The notes under the pieces: model-generated
What the model saw: only the letters and a program-made list of their open reading frames with translations
The model's database searches: none
Told to the model about the DNA's origin: nothing
DNA from: Streptomyces sp. Ru72
GTDB taxonomy: Bacteria; Actinomycetota; Actinomycetes; Streptomycetales; Streptomycetaceae
Reading direction: 5' to 3'
Length of the DNA: 64,000 nucleotides
Assembly (NCBI RefSeq): GCF_002920635.1
Contig: NZ_PQSR01000001.1
Span: 1-64,000 of the forward strand
Made by a program: the position numbers and the translations under genes
Part shown: piece after piece, positions 32,608 through 40,840 of the stretch
Position numbering within the stretch: the first letter of the stretch is position 1
Layout of the letters: every line of letters starts with the position of its first letter

Positions 32608-34194
32608 ATGACGGAACTCAGCACCGAGCCGGTAGCCGTCGAGACTGCCCCGACCACACCGCCCCCGCCGCCCGACCCGCAGACCCCCGCGGCCAAGGAC
32701 GTGAAGGAGGTGGAGCACACGCCCGGCGGCTGGCCGGTCGTCCCCCTCGCCCTGACCGGTGCGAACACGACCGTGGGCATGGTCGCCGCCGCCTCCCTGG
32801 CCAGCGGCCCCATCGCCGCCATGGTCGCCGCGACCGGCGCCGTCGTACTCGGCACGGTCGCCGCCACCCGCTCCCGCAAGCCCAACCCCCGCCGCGACGC
32901 CCGGCGAGCGGCGGCCCGGGCCGCTGGCCGCACGGCCGCCCGCAGTGCAGGCCTGCGCCACAGTGGGACGGGAGCAGGCGGCAGCGGAAGCCGCGGCACT
33001 CGCTCGGCTGCCCGTGCCGGTCGCTCCGGTGGCCGGTCGGGCAGCGCGCCGGGCCAGCACCGCGGCGCCGGTTCCACGGCCCGCCACGGCAGCACCGCCA
33101 CCAGCGCAAAGACCGGCGGCAAGGCCGGTCAGAGCGCGTCCAAGCACCCCACCGGCACGACGAGGAAGGCCGCGGGCCGCATGGGGCAGATACGGGCCCT
33201 GCGAGCCGCGCAGCAGGCCGCAGGTGCCTCTCGCGCGGACAAGCGGGCGCAGAACACCGCCGCCCGGCGCGCGGTCGCGGACGCCCGCCGTAACGCCAAG
33301 GCCGCAGGTGGCAGCAGCCGGTTGGGCAAGGGCGGAACGGGCGGGGGCCGCCTGCTGGGCGGCGCCGTCCGTAAGGCCCGCGCCGTGCGGGATGCGGCGA
33401 TCGCGAAGAACCGGGCCAAGCGGGATGCCAAGACCGGTGGCAAGGTCGCCGCGCAGCGCGCGCAGGTGCGTAAGGCCCCGGCCCGGAAGGCGGCGCGGCG
33501 GGCGCTGCGCAGGTCCGCGGCCCGCTTCCACGGGCGGCGCCTGCTCGCCGCCCTGCTCGCCCTGCCCGTGGGTCTGCTCGGCTGCCTGACCACCCCGATC
33601 GGCCGCAAGTTCAACATCCCGTGGCTGATGAACCCTGGCCGCCGCCTCTTCCGGCGCATGGTCCGCACGGCCACCGAGCAGCGCGCCGCACGGGATGAGG
33701 CCACCCGCGAGGACCTGCGCGAGCAGGAGGCCGCCGCCGATGCGGAGGCCGCCAAGGACGGTGCGGACGGCATCGCGGACGGCGTGGAACGCCCCGCGGC
33801 CACGGTCCCCACCTGCAGCAGCACATCCGAGGTGAGTGAAGGAGAGCACGTGTCCGGTTTCCGGTTCGAAGAGGCCGCCTCCGAGATGGAGCAGGCCGCC
33901 ACCCAGTACGACCCCGAGAACGCCATGGAGATCCTGGCCATGGTCGAAGGGCTCCCGGCCGCGCTGACCAGCGTGGCGAACGTGATGAAGATCCTCGCCG
34001 AGCGGTCCGACTCGGAGTTTCCGCTGGAGAAGGAAGTCGCGGACGGCTTCAACGACATCTTCGGCGCCCTGATGAGCGCCGTCGCGGTCGCGGAGGACAT
34101 GGGGCCGCTGTTCCGGCAGGCCCACGAACAGGACATCGCCCGCCACGAGGACCCCCGCAACGGCCACGAGGCCGAGAAGGGCTGGAACGTCTGA
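32608..34194 (+). CDS. Large Arg/Ala-rich transfer-associated membrane protein
   Basis: 528 residues. Pro-rich acidic N-terminus, hydrophobic hairpin near residues 45-85 (VPLALTGANTTVGMVAAASLASGPIAAMVAATGAVVLGTV), then more than 200 residues dominated by Arg, Ala, Gly, Ser and Thr, extremely basic and low complexity. A hydrophobic segment (LLAALLALPVGLLGCLTTPIG) lies near 315-335. The C-terminal 110 residues are acidic and ordered-looking (FRFEEAASEMEQAATQYDPENAMEILAMVEG ... ERSDSEFPLEKEVADGFNDIFGALMSAVAVAEDMG). Encoded one base before the traB-like gene. Proteins like this in AICEs act with TraB. Binding DNA through the basic part is plausible but unproven. Confidence 0.65.
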   Translation: MTELSTEPVAVETAPTTPPPPPDPQTPAAKDVKEVEHTPGGWPVVPLALTGANTTVGMVAAASLASGPIAAMVAATGAVVLGTVAATRSRKPNPRRDARRAAARAAGRTAARSAGLRHSGTGAGGSGSRGTRSAARAGRSGGRSGSAPGQHRGAGSTARHGSTATSAKTGGKAGQSASKHPTGTTRKAAGRMGQIRALRAAQQAAGASRADKRAQNTAARRAVADARRNAKAAGGSSRLGKGGTGGGRLLGGAVRKARAVRDAAIAKNRAKRDAKTGGKVAAQRAQVRKAPARKAARRALRRSAARFHGRRLLAALLALPVGLLGCLTTPIGRKFNIPWLMNPGRRLFRRMVRTATEQRAARDEATREDLREQEAAADAEAAKDGADGIADGVERPAATVPTCSSTSEVSEGEHVSGFRFEEAASEMEQAATQYDPENAMEILAMVEGLPAALTSVANVMKILAERSDSEFPLEKEVADGFNDIFGALMSAVAVAEDMGPLFRQAHEQDIARHEDPRNGHEAEKGWNV

Positions 34195-34195
34195 G

Positions 34196-36310
34196 ATGAG
34201 CAGCACCGCCACCGCCAACCAGAGCAGTGGCCCGGTGCTGGACTGGGCCGCCGGTCACGGACCTGTGACCGGCGCCCTGTCCGCCACCACCGGAGCCTTC
34301 GCCGTCGCCACCACCGGCGCCGCAACCGCCATGCCGCCCGGCTGGGCCCTCGCCGTCGGCGCCGCCGGCGCCCTCGGACACACCGTCGTGGGGCTGCGCG
34401 TCCGCAACGCCGGCCGCACCCTGGCCACCCGCGCCGCATCCTGGCTCGTCGGCGCTGGGTGGACCACCTGGGCCATGACCCACGGTCCCCTGACCTGGGC
34501 CGCCCTCGGCTCGCTCGCCACCATCGGAGTCGGCATCGGCGCCGCCGCCCGCTCCACCGCCCTCTACGAAGAAGCCCGGGAAGAGGAGGCCATCGCCGCC
34601 GAACAGAGGCAGATCGCCGCCGAACTGTCAGCGGAGCGCCGGGCCATCGCCGCCGAGTGGGTGGACCGCATACAGCGCGTCTGCAACATCACCATCCGCG
34701 TGGTGGGTGTCGAGAAGTGGGAGACCGGCACCGGATACTCCATCGACGCCGAACTCCCGCCCGGCGGCGCCACCTGGAACAAGATCGCGGCCGAGTCGGC
34801 GCGGCTGTCCGCGGACGCCCGTCTGCCGCACGGCTGCACCGCCACCGCCTCCCCCGGCATCCACCAGGGTCGCGTCATCATCGACGTGACCACCGTCAAC
34901 GTGCTGGAGGAAGAGCGGACCTACCCGGCCGAGTACGGGCCGCTGTCCCTGCACACCGGCATCCCCTGGGGCTACCGCACCAACGCCGAAGAGATCCGGG
35001 CCTACCTGCGCGAACAGTGCGCGCTCATCGTCGGCCCCACCGGCTCCGGTAAGACCAACTTGGTCCATTCGATCCTCGCGGGGTTCGCCCGCGCAGAGGA
35101 CATGCTGACCTGGGTCATCGACCTCAACGCCGGCAGCGCTGGCCTGCCCTGGGTCCTGCCCGCACTCAACGGCGAGATCGAGGGACACGACGGCAAGCCC
35201 GTCCGCCCTGGGATCGACTGGCTGGCAGGGACGTTCGATGAGGCCATGACCATGCTGGACACCGCCGTGCGGGTCGCCAAGCAGCGCAAGATGGGCTACC
35301 AGGATCTGCTGGCCCGCCACAACACCGACCTGCTGCCCATCAGCGCCAAAATCCCTCAGATCATGCTGGTCATCGATGAGGGCGCGGAGATCCTGGCCAG
35401 CCCGGACCGGCAGATCCGCAAGCTCGGAGAGAAGATCCTGGAAGTGATCCGGATCGCCCGCGCCATGGGCATCCGCACCGTGCTCACCGCCCTCGGGGCC
35501 ACCGGGAGCGTGCTGAGCAACCTGATGATCCGCCGCGAAGCCAAGGTCCGGGTTGCCCTCACCGGTGGTGAGACCGAGGGCATGGACCTGTCCAAGATGT
35601 TCCCCGGCTCCCGTGGCCTGCGCGTCGACCAAGCCCCCTACAAGGGCGCTGGGTTCATGGGCACCCCCGAATCGCCCGCCGGGCTGTTCAAAGCGTGGCG
35701 CATCCTGCCCAACCAGATCCGCGAGATCATCGCCGCCACCTCCGACCGCCACCCCCGGCTGGACGACGTGTCCGCCAAGGCAGCCGGGCCCGCCTACGCC
35801 CGCCGCTGGGACGCCGACCGCACCGCATGGATGCTCGACCGCGCCCCCAGCGACGACACCGAGGACGCCACCCCTTCCGGGGCGGGACTGAACCTGTCCG
35901 CGCTGCGGGGCGAGCAACCGGTGGAGCAGGTCTCGCCGGAAGACGAAATGCTGCGCCGCTTCCGCGAGGAGATCGACGCACAGTTCGGCACCGCGCCCGA
36001 CCCGCACGCCCCGACGAGCGACGGGCCGCCGCCCGCCTCGGGCGGGCTGAACCTGTCCGCGCTGCGGGGCGAGCAGGACAGCCCCGCACAACGGGCCGCG
36101 CTCGCGCTGCTGCTCGCCGCCGGCACCGAGGGCACCGGAGCCTCCGCGATCGCCCGTGCCCTGGCCGACGAGTACGGAACGACCCGTCAGACGGTCGTCG
36201 GCTGGCTCAAGACGTGGGTGACGGACGGCACCGCCGTCCGGATCGGGGAGGGCACCAAGGCCCGTTACGTCCACCGCCAGCACGCCCCCGAGCAGCCTCC
36301 AGAGGACTGA
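34196..36310 (+). CDS. FtsK/SpoIIIE-type conjugal DNA translocase (TraB/TraSA-like)
   Basis: 704 residues. N-terminal membrane helices (about 25-65 and 85-125), a short coiled coil rich in EEEAIAAEQRQIAAELSAERR, the motor domain with Walker A GPTGSGKTN near residue 281 and Walker B IMLVIDEGAE near 393, and a C-terminal winged helix (AIARALADEYGTTRQTVVGWLKTWVTDG) like the DNA-reading gamma domain. Single TraB proteins of this class move double-stranded DNA between Streptomyces hyphae and recognise short clt repeats through the winged helix. GLNLSALRGEQ occurs twice in the linker. Such repeats (GACAAG) begin 4 nt after its stop codon. Confidence 0.92.
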   Translation: MSSTATANQSSGPVLDWAAGHGPVTGALSATTGAFAVATTGAATAMPPGWALAVGAAGALGHTVVGLRVRNAGRTLATRAASWLVGAGWTTWAMTHGPLTWAALGSLATIGVGIGAAARSTALYEEAREEEAIAAEQRQIAAELSAERRAIAAEWVDRIQRVCNITIRVVGVEKWETGTGYSIDAELPPGGATWNKIAAESARLSADARLPHGCTATASPGIHQGRVIIDVTTVNVLEEERTYPAEYGPLSLHTGIPWGYRTNAEEIRAYLREQCALIVGPTGSGKTNLVHSILAGFARAEDMLTWVIDLNAGSAGLPWVLPALNGEIEGHDGKPVRPGIDWLAGTFDEAMTMLDTAVRVAKQRKMGYQDLLARHNTDLLPISAKIPQIMLVIDEGAEILASPDRQIRKLGEKILEVIRIARAMGIRTVLTALGATGSVLSNLMIRREAKVRVALTGGETEGMDLSKMFPGSRGLRVDQAPYKGAGFMGTPESPAGLFKAWRILPNQIREIIAATSDRHPRLDDVSAKAAGPAYARRWDADRTAWMLDRAPSDDTEDATPSGAGLNLSALRGEQPVEQVSPEDEMLRRFREEIDAQFGTAPDPHAPTSDGPPPASGGLNLSALRGEQDSPAQRAALALLLAAGTEGTGASAIARALADEYGTTRQTVVGWLKTWVTDGTAVRIGEGTKARYVHRQHAPEQPPED

Positions 36311-36313
36311 TCA

Positions 36314-36456
36314 CTTGTCGCTTGTCGCCTCCCCAAAAAAGCCTCTGGGGCGGCCCTGGAGGCCCGGAAACGGCTTGTGACCTGCAAGGCGACAAGCGAC
36401 AAGACAAGACAAGCGACAAGCCAGACGACAAGCCGCACGACAAGCGAGACGACAAG
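36314..36456. repeat. GACAAG repeat cluster, candidate clt transfer locus
   Basis: Eight GACAAG on the plus strand (36391, 36398, 36403, 36408, 36415, 36427, 36439, 36451) and two in inverse orientation (CTTGTC at 36314 and 36321). The last three are spaced exactly 12 bp. Lies just after the traB-like gene, where clt loci are found in Streptomyces conjugative elements. 36311-36516 holds no gene. Confidence 0.75.
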
Positions 36457-36516
36457 CAGGCACGGGCAGCCACCGCACGGCGCGGAGGCTGCCCGCCGCG
36501 TTGAAGGGACCCCGTT

Positions 36517-37038
36517 GTGCACCCCGACACCCCCGCCGAGAGCACCCCCGACCCCATCCGCTTCCACCCGCGGATGACCGACGCCGAAGCCACCGCCGAA
36601 GCGCAGCGGATCATCGCGGAGGCGTACCGGCCCGTTCCGCAGATGCCCACCGCCTACCGCGACCCCACCCCCCTGCCCACCTACGGCACCACCCCGCCCG
36701 TCCCGCAACCGGACCACCGGATCGTCCCCGCGTGGGCCGCGGGCACCGCCGTCGTCGGCATCGGCACCGGCGCCGCGTTCATCGGCGTCGGGTGCGGAAT
36801 CTGGCTCGCCTGCCAAGGATTCGCCGCCGTGACCCTGACCAGCGTCCTGTTCATCACCCTCCCGATCGCCGCCCTGGCCGCCGTCGCCGCCGCCATCGGA
36901 TCGGCCGTGCGCTCGATCAAGGCCACCCACACCGAAACCCACCACCACTACGCCGGACCCGTCCGGCAGGAGACAAACACGATCACCGCTCCGGCGTACG
37001 GGCTCATCGCCCGCAACCGCAACAACCTCTCCCGCTGA
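36517..37038 (+). CDS. Small membrane protein of the element (Spd-like)
   Basis: 173 residues. Pro-rich N-terminus of about 70 (FHPRMTDAEATAEAQRIIAEAYRPVPQMPTAYRDP), two adjacent membrane helices (about 75-130: VPAWAAGTAVVGIGTGAAFIGVGCG and LTSVLFITLPIAALAAVAAAIG) and a tail with HTETHHHYAGPVRQETNTITA and IARNRNN. The His-rich tail may bind metal. GTG at 36517 after GAAGGGA. Position after traB and its clt-like repeats suggests a spread function (inference). Confidence 0.6.
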   Translation: MHPDTPAESTPDPIRFHPRMTDAEATAEAQRIIAEAYRPVPQMPTAYRDPTPLPTYGTTPPVPQPDHRIVPAWAAGTAVVGIGTGAAFIGVGCGIWLACQGFAAVTLTSVLFITLPIAALAAVAAAIGSAVRSIKATHTETHHHYAGPVRQETNTITAPAYGLIARNRNNLSR

Positions 37039-37120
37039 AACGGCAACGGCGGCCCCCTTCCGCCAAGAACCGGGGCCGCCGCCAATCCAGCACGCTGACA
37101 TCGAACTGGAGACATCCAGC

Positions 37121-37858
37121 ATGACCCAACCCATCGACATCCGGCGAGTACCGGCGTTAACCGCACCGTTCCGGGTGCTGGACGGCTGCTGCTGCATCGG
37201 CGGCGGCACCGAGGGATACAAGCGCGCCATCCCTGGCGTGCACATCACCGGCGTGGACATCGAGCCCCAACCCGACTACCGAGGCGACGTCTTCCACCAG
37301 GGCGACGTGATCGAGTTCATCCGGGCCCACGGCCACGAATTCGACTTCATCCACGTCTCGCCGCCCTGCCAGGGTGAAGGCGCCCCGACCAAAGGCACCA
37401 ACAAGGCACGCAACGCTGCCATCGGCCGCACCTACCCCCGTCTCATCGCTCCCGTCCGCGCGGCCCTGGAAGCCACGGGCCGGCCGTACGTGATGGAGAA
37501 CGTGGCTGGCTCGGAGGTCCGCAAGGACATTCGCCTGTGCGGGGAACAGTTCGGGCTCGGGGTGCTCATGCACCGCTACTTCGAACTCGGACGATGGACC
37601 ACCCCGCAACCGGCTCACCCCCGGCATCGGGGCCGGGTGCGCGGCTGGAGGCACGGCGAGTACTTCGACGGCCCGTACGTGGCCGCGTACGGCAAGGGCG
37701 GGGGCAAGGCCACCGTGGAGGAGATCCGCGCCGCGAAGGGCATCGACTGGTCCACCGACCACTTCCGGCTGAGGGAGGCTCTGCCACCCGCCTACACCGA
37801 GTGGATCGGCCGCGCTTACCTCGCCACCCTCGCCCCCGCGCTGGAGGTGGCGGCGTGA
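37121..37858 (+). CDS. Small DNA cytosine-5 methyltransferase-like protein
   Basis: 245 residues. FRVLDGCCCIGGGTEGYKRAIPGVHITGVDIEPQP is the SAM-binding motif I/II region, DFIHVSPPCQGEG carries the catalytic Cys of motif IV, and RPYVMENVAGSEV corresponds to motif VI with E-N-V. The target recognition region is short, as in phage- and element-borne solitary methylases. It may protect element DNA from host restriction or mark it during transfer (inference). No restriction enzyme gene is adjacent. TTA leucine codon at 37157, so translation may depend on bldA tRNA. Stop overlaps the next start. Confidence 0.8.
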   Translation: MTQPIDIRRVPALTAPFRVLDGCCCIGGGTEGYKRAIPGVHITGVDIEPQPDYRGDVFHQGDVIEFIRAHGHEFDFIHVSPPCQGEGAPTKGTNKARNAAIGRTYPRLIAPVRAALEATGRPYVMENVAGSEVRKDIRLCGEQFGLGVLMHRYFELGRWTTPQPAHPRHRGRVRGWRHGEYFDGPYVAAYGKGGGKATVEEIRAAKGIDWSTDHFRLREALPPAYTEWIGRAYLATLAPALEVAA

Positions 37859-38778
37859 GCACCCTGGGAAGCACCGACTTGGCCCGTCTGGCGCTGCTGG
37901 CCTGGGCGACACAGGCAATCCAGCGGGGATGGCACGTCATCCCGCTCCGCCCCAACGACAAGCGCCCGGCCGGGCACGCCGAGAAGTACTGCCCCGGCAC
38001 CGGACGTTGCGCCGACGGGCACAAGACCCCCGAGCAGCGCGCCACCACCGACACCGAGCTGCTGACCGCCGCCTGGGCGCAACAGCCGTACAACGTCGGT
38101 ATCGCCACCGGCCCGTCCGGGCTGCTGGTAGTGGACCTGGACACGCTCAAACCTGAAGAACCGAAAGGAACGCCTGACGGCGTAACCAACTTCCAAGCGC
38201 TCTGCGAGCGCGCCGGGCAGGCCGTCCCCGACACCTACCGGGTGCGGACCGCGCGCGGGGGAGAGCACCTGTACTTCACCCAACCGCCCGGCACCCGGCT
38301 GCACTCCACCGCCGGACGCCTCGCCAAGAAGATCGACACACGGGGCTGGGGCGGGTACGTCGTCGCCGCCGGCAGCACCACCCCCGACGGAACGTACAGC
38401 GTCGTGGACGACCGCGACCCGGTCATGCTGCCCGACTGGCTGCACGACGCGCTGAAACCTTCGCCACGGCCCGCGGCTGGCGCCGCCGTGCCCGTCACCA
38501 CCCGCGCGAGCGGGTACGCCGCGGCTGCCCTGCGGGGCGAAGTGGCCAACGTGGCCACGGCCGCGGGCGGCACCCGCAACGCCACCCTGCTGCGGGCCGC
38601 GCGCGCTCTCGGTCGGCTGGTCGCGTCCGGCGACCTGACCCGGTCGGAGGTTGAGGAGGCTCTTAGTAGGGCGGCAGCGGGCAACGCCACACAGCCACAG
38701 CACTACTACGACGACGTGATCCGCCGTGGGCTGGACTGGTCCATCGCCCATAACCCGGCCAGCGGGAGGGCGGCGTGA
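37855..38778 (+). CDS. Prim-pol replication protein of the element
   Basis: 307 residues. AEP primase-polymerase fold: GWHVIPLRPNDKRPAG, a Cys/His cluster (EKYCPGTGRCADGH), VGIATGPSGLLVVDLDT with D-x-D, TARGGEHLYFTQP with the conserved His, KIDTRGWGGYVVAAGS. A helical C-terminal part follows (GGTRNATLLRAARALGRLVASGDLTRSEVEEAL). In AICEs lacking RepSA, a prim-pol protein plus a DUF3631 ATPase forms the replication module, as seen here three genes in a row with 4-nt overlaps. GTG start. Confidence 0.82.
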   Translation: MSTLGSTDLARLALLAWATQAIQRGWHVIPLRPNDKRPAGHAEKYCPGTGRCADGHKTPEQRATTDTELLTAAWAQQPYNVGIATGPSGLLVVDLDTLKPEEPKGTPDGVTNFQALCERAGQAVPDTYRVRTARGGEHLYFTQPPGTRLHSTAGRLAKKIDTRGWGGYVVAAGSTTPDGTYSVVDDRDPVMLPDWLHDALKPSPRPAAGAAVPVTTRASGYAAAALRGEVANVATAAGGTRNATLLRAARALGRLVASGDLTRSEVEEALSRAAAGNATQPQHYYDDVIRRGLDWSIAHNPASGRAA

Positions 38779-39200
38779 CCAACCCCCCGCCTACTAAGAG
38801 CCTCCCCGTCACCACCCACCGGTCGAATGTCGCTCCACAGCCTGTGGACGCGGCGGCCGTAGGCGGGCCGAAGGTCGCCGCCCGCAAGGGCGTCGTTTCT
38901 GCTCTTCGCTCTGACGGGTTCCGGAGCGACGAGGCTCGCCACGGCACGGAAGACCCAACGCCGGGGCGGCCCGGCATCCGCATCTACGCCCCACCGGTCT
39001 ACCGCTCCCACTGGGACGGAGCCCGCTGGTCCAAGCGCACCGGCGACACCCCCACCGCCGCCTACGCCTGCACCTGCGGACAGACCGGCACCGCCACCGG
39101 AGCCCAGAAGGTCATCGCTCTGGCTGCCGAGTACGACGCCCACAAGTCCGTCTGCACGGGAGCTCCCGCACCACTCCTGGAAGGGAGGAACGCCGCATGA
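38775..39200 (+). CDS. Small element protein with a C-x-C motif
   Basis: 141 residues. Poorly ordered first 70 residues, then IRIYAPPVYRSHWDGARWSKRTGDTPTAAYACTCGQTGTATGAQKVIALAAEYDAHKSVC, with three Cys (C-x-C and a later C) and a His that could bind zinc. No known family. Overlaps the prim-pol stop and the DUF3631 start by 4 nt each, so it is probably part of the replication module. Confidence 0.55.
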   Translation: MTNPPPTKSLPVTTHRSNVAPQPVDAAAVGGPKVAARKGVVSALRSDGFRSDEARHGTEDPTPGRPGIRIYAPPVYRSHWDGARWSKRTGDTPTAAYACTCGQTGTATGAQKVIALAAEYDAHKSVCTGAPAPLLEGRNAA

Positions 39201-40429
39201 TCCCCACGACCATTGACGGGGCCGCGCTGCTCGACGAGGTGGAAGCCTTCCACCGCCGCTTCAACGTCTTCCCCACCGAGGCCGCCTACATCGCCGTCGC
39301 ACTGTGGGACGCCCACGCCCACCTCATCGAGTGCTTCGAGACCACGCCCCGGATCGCTTTCCTCTCCCCGGAGCCGGGGTCGGGTAAGTCCAGGGCGCTG
39401 GAGATCGTGGAACTCATCACCCCTCGACCGGTCACCACCGTGTCCGCCTCCGCGAACGCCCTATACCGGCTGGTGGACTCCGCCGCCGGACTGCCCACCG
39501 TTCTGTTCGATGAGGTGGACACCATCTTCGGACCCAAGGCCGGCACGGATGAGGCACTGCGCGGCTTCCTGAACGCCGGGTACCGACGGACGGCCGGTGC
39601 CCTGCGGTGCGTCGGGGAGGGCTCCAACCAGAACGCGCAGATCTTCGACTCCTACTGCGCCGTGGCCATGGCGGGACTCGGCTCCCTGCCCGACACCGTC
39701 CTGACCCGCGCGGTCATCATCCGTATGCGCAAGCGCGCCCCCAACGAGAAGGTCGAGCCCTACCGCCAGCGCATTCACGAGAAGCAGGGTCACGCCCTGC
39801 GTGACCGACTCGCCAAATGGGCCGACACCGTGCGCGAACAGGTCGCCAACGCCTGGCCCGAGATGCCCGAAGGCGTCACCGACCGACCTGCGGATGTGTG
39901 GGAACCCCTGCTCGCCGTCGCGGACGCCGCCGGGGGCGACTGGCCGGCGCGGGCCCGCGCCGCCTGCCTGGAACTCGTCAACGCCGCTCACGACAACGAC
40001 GAAGCCTCCCTCGGGGTCCGGCTGCTGACCGACCTGCGCGACAAGGTGTTCTGCGGCGCCGACCGCATGCCCACCGCCGTCATCCTCGAAATGCTGCTCG
40101 CCCTGGACGACGCCCCCTGGGGCGACGTGGACGACAAGCCGCTCAACTCCCGGATGCTGGCCAAGCTGCTCAGCCAGTACGTCACCCCCGCCAACAAGCC
40201 CATCAAGCCCCGTGGCATCCGCACCCCGTCCGGCTTTCCGAAGGGCTACTACGCGGAAGACCTCACGGACGCCTGGACGCGGTACTGCCCCCCGCCCTCC
40301 GGAAAGTCCGCCACGTCCGCCACGTCCGCCACACCGCAGGTCAGCGGGGGTGAATCCGTGGCGGATACCGCCACAGCCATCCGCCACACGCCCGCTGAAA
40401 CCGCCACACAGCCCACCCTCGCCGGATAG
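39197..40429 (+). CDS. DUF3631 ATPase, replication helicase-like
   Basis: 410 residues. P-loop FLSPEPGSGKSRALEIVE near residue 54, Walker B VLFDEVDTIFGP near 100, sensor-like DTVLTRAVIIRMRKRAPNE near 178-196, then a DUF3631 C-terminal region (LTDLRDKVFCGADRMPTAVILEMLLALDDAPWGDVD). It likely acts as the helicase partner of the prim-pol encoded just upstream. The Ser/Ala/Thr-rich tail is encoded by CCGCCAC-containing tandem repeats that continue into the following non-coding DNA, so the 3' end of the gene seems to overlap an iteron-like region. Confidence 0.8.
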   Translation: MIPTTIDGAALLDEVEAFHRRFNVFPTEAAYIAVALWDAHAHLIECFETTPRIAFLSPEPGSGKSRALEIVELITPRPVTTVSASANALYRLVDSAAGLPTVLFDEVDTIFGPKAGTDEALRGFLNAGYRRTAGALRCVGEGSNQNAQIFDSYCAVAMAGLGSLPDTVLTRAVIIRMRKRAPNEKVEPYRQRIHEKQGHALRDRLAKWADTVREQVANAWPEMPEGVTDRPADVWEPLLAVADAAGGDWPARARAACLELVNAAHDNDEASLGVRLLTDLRDKVFCGADRMPTAVILEMLLALDDAPWGDVDDKPLNSRMLAKLLSQYVTPANKPIKPRGIRTPSGFPKGYYAEDLTDAWTRYCPPPSGKSATSATSATPQVSGGESVADTATAIRHTPAETATQPTLAG

Positions 40430-40553
40430 CCAGCCCGGCCCCTCGGTGCCACCGCATCCGCCGGGTGTGGCGGCACCTATCCGCCACAAAACCGCTATCC
40501 GCCACACGATCAAGGCTGTGACCTGCGATGTGGCGGCGTGGCGGACGTGGCGG
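40308..40553. repeat. CCGCCAC/GTGGCGG cluster, candidate replication origin or operator of the element
   Basis: Thirteen copies of the heptamer in 246 bp. Plus: 40308, 40317, 40326, 40368, 40381, 40401, 40481, 40499. Minus (GTGGCGG): 40358, 40467, 40530, 40538, 40547. The non-coding part 40430-40590 has them on both sides of an AT-richer centre (40505-40530). Confidence 0.65.
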
Positions 40554-40590
40554 ATTCCCCAGAAGGAAGACCGAGACAAGGAGTCGCACC

Positions 40591-40779
40591 TTGGCCCGCC
40601 CCCAGATGCTCAAGCTCCCCGAGGTTCTCGAAGAGATCGGCATGAGCCGAGCCGCCTTCTACCGCATGCGCGCCCGTGGGCAAGCACCCCGGCTCCGGAA
40701 GCTCCCCAACGGGCAGCTCCGCGTGAGCCGCGCCGACCTGGACGCCTGGTGGCAGCAGTGCGGAGAAAACGCCGCCTGA
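40591..40779 (+). CDS. Excisionase (Xis-like helix-turn-helix)
   Basis: 62 residues. A single winged-helix of the MerR/Xis type: MLKLPEVLEEIGMSRAAFYRMRARGQAPRLRKLPNGQLRVSRADLDAWW. Excisionases bind beside the attachment site and steer the integrase toward excision. The TTG at 40591 is the likely start: AAGGAG lies seven nt upstream. An ATG five codons later would also preserve the fold. It ends 61 nt before the integrase start and follows the iteron-like cluster. Confidence 0.82.
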   Translation: MARPQMLKLPEVLEEIGMSRAAFYRMRARGQAPRLRKLPNGQLRVSRADLDAWWQQCGENAA

Positions 40780-40840
40780 ATCCGTGACCGACCGGAGAGG
40801 CCCCGCCGTTCAGCGGGGTCTCTCCCCACGAGGGAGATCA

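Noticed and set aside
36391-36456. GACAAG repeats considered as a CRISPR array
   Set aside because: Repeats are 6-8 bp and spaced 5-12 bp. There are no spacers and no cas genes in the window.
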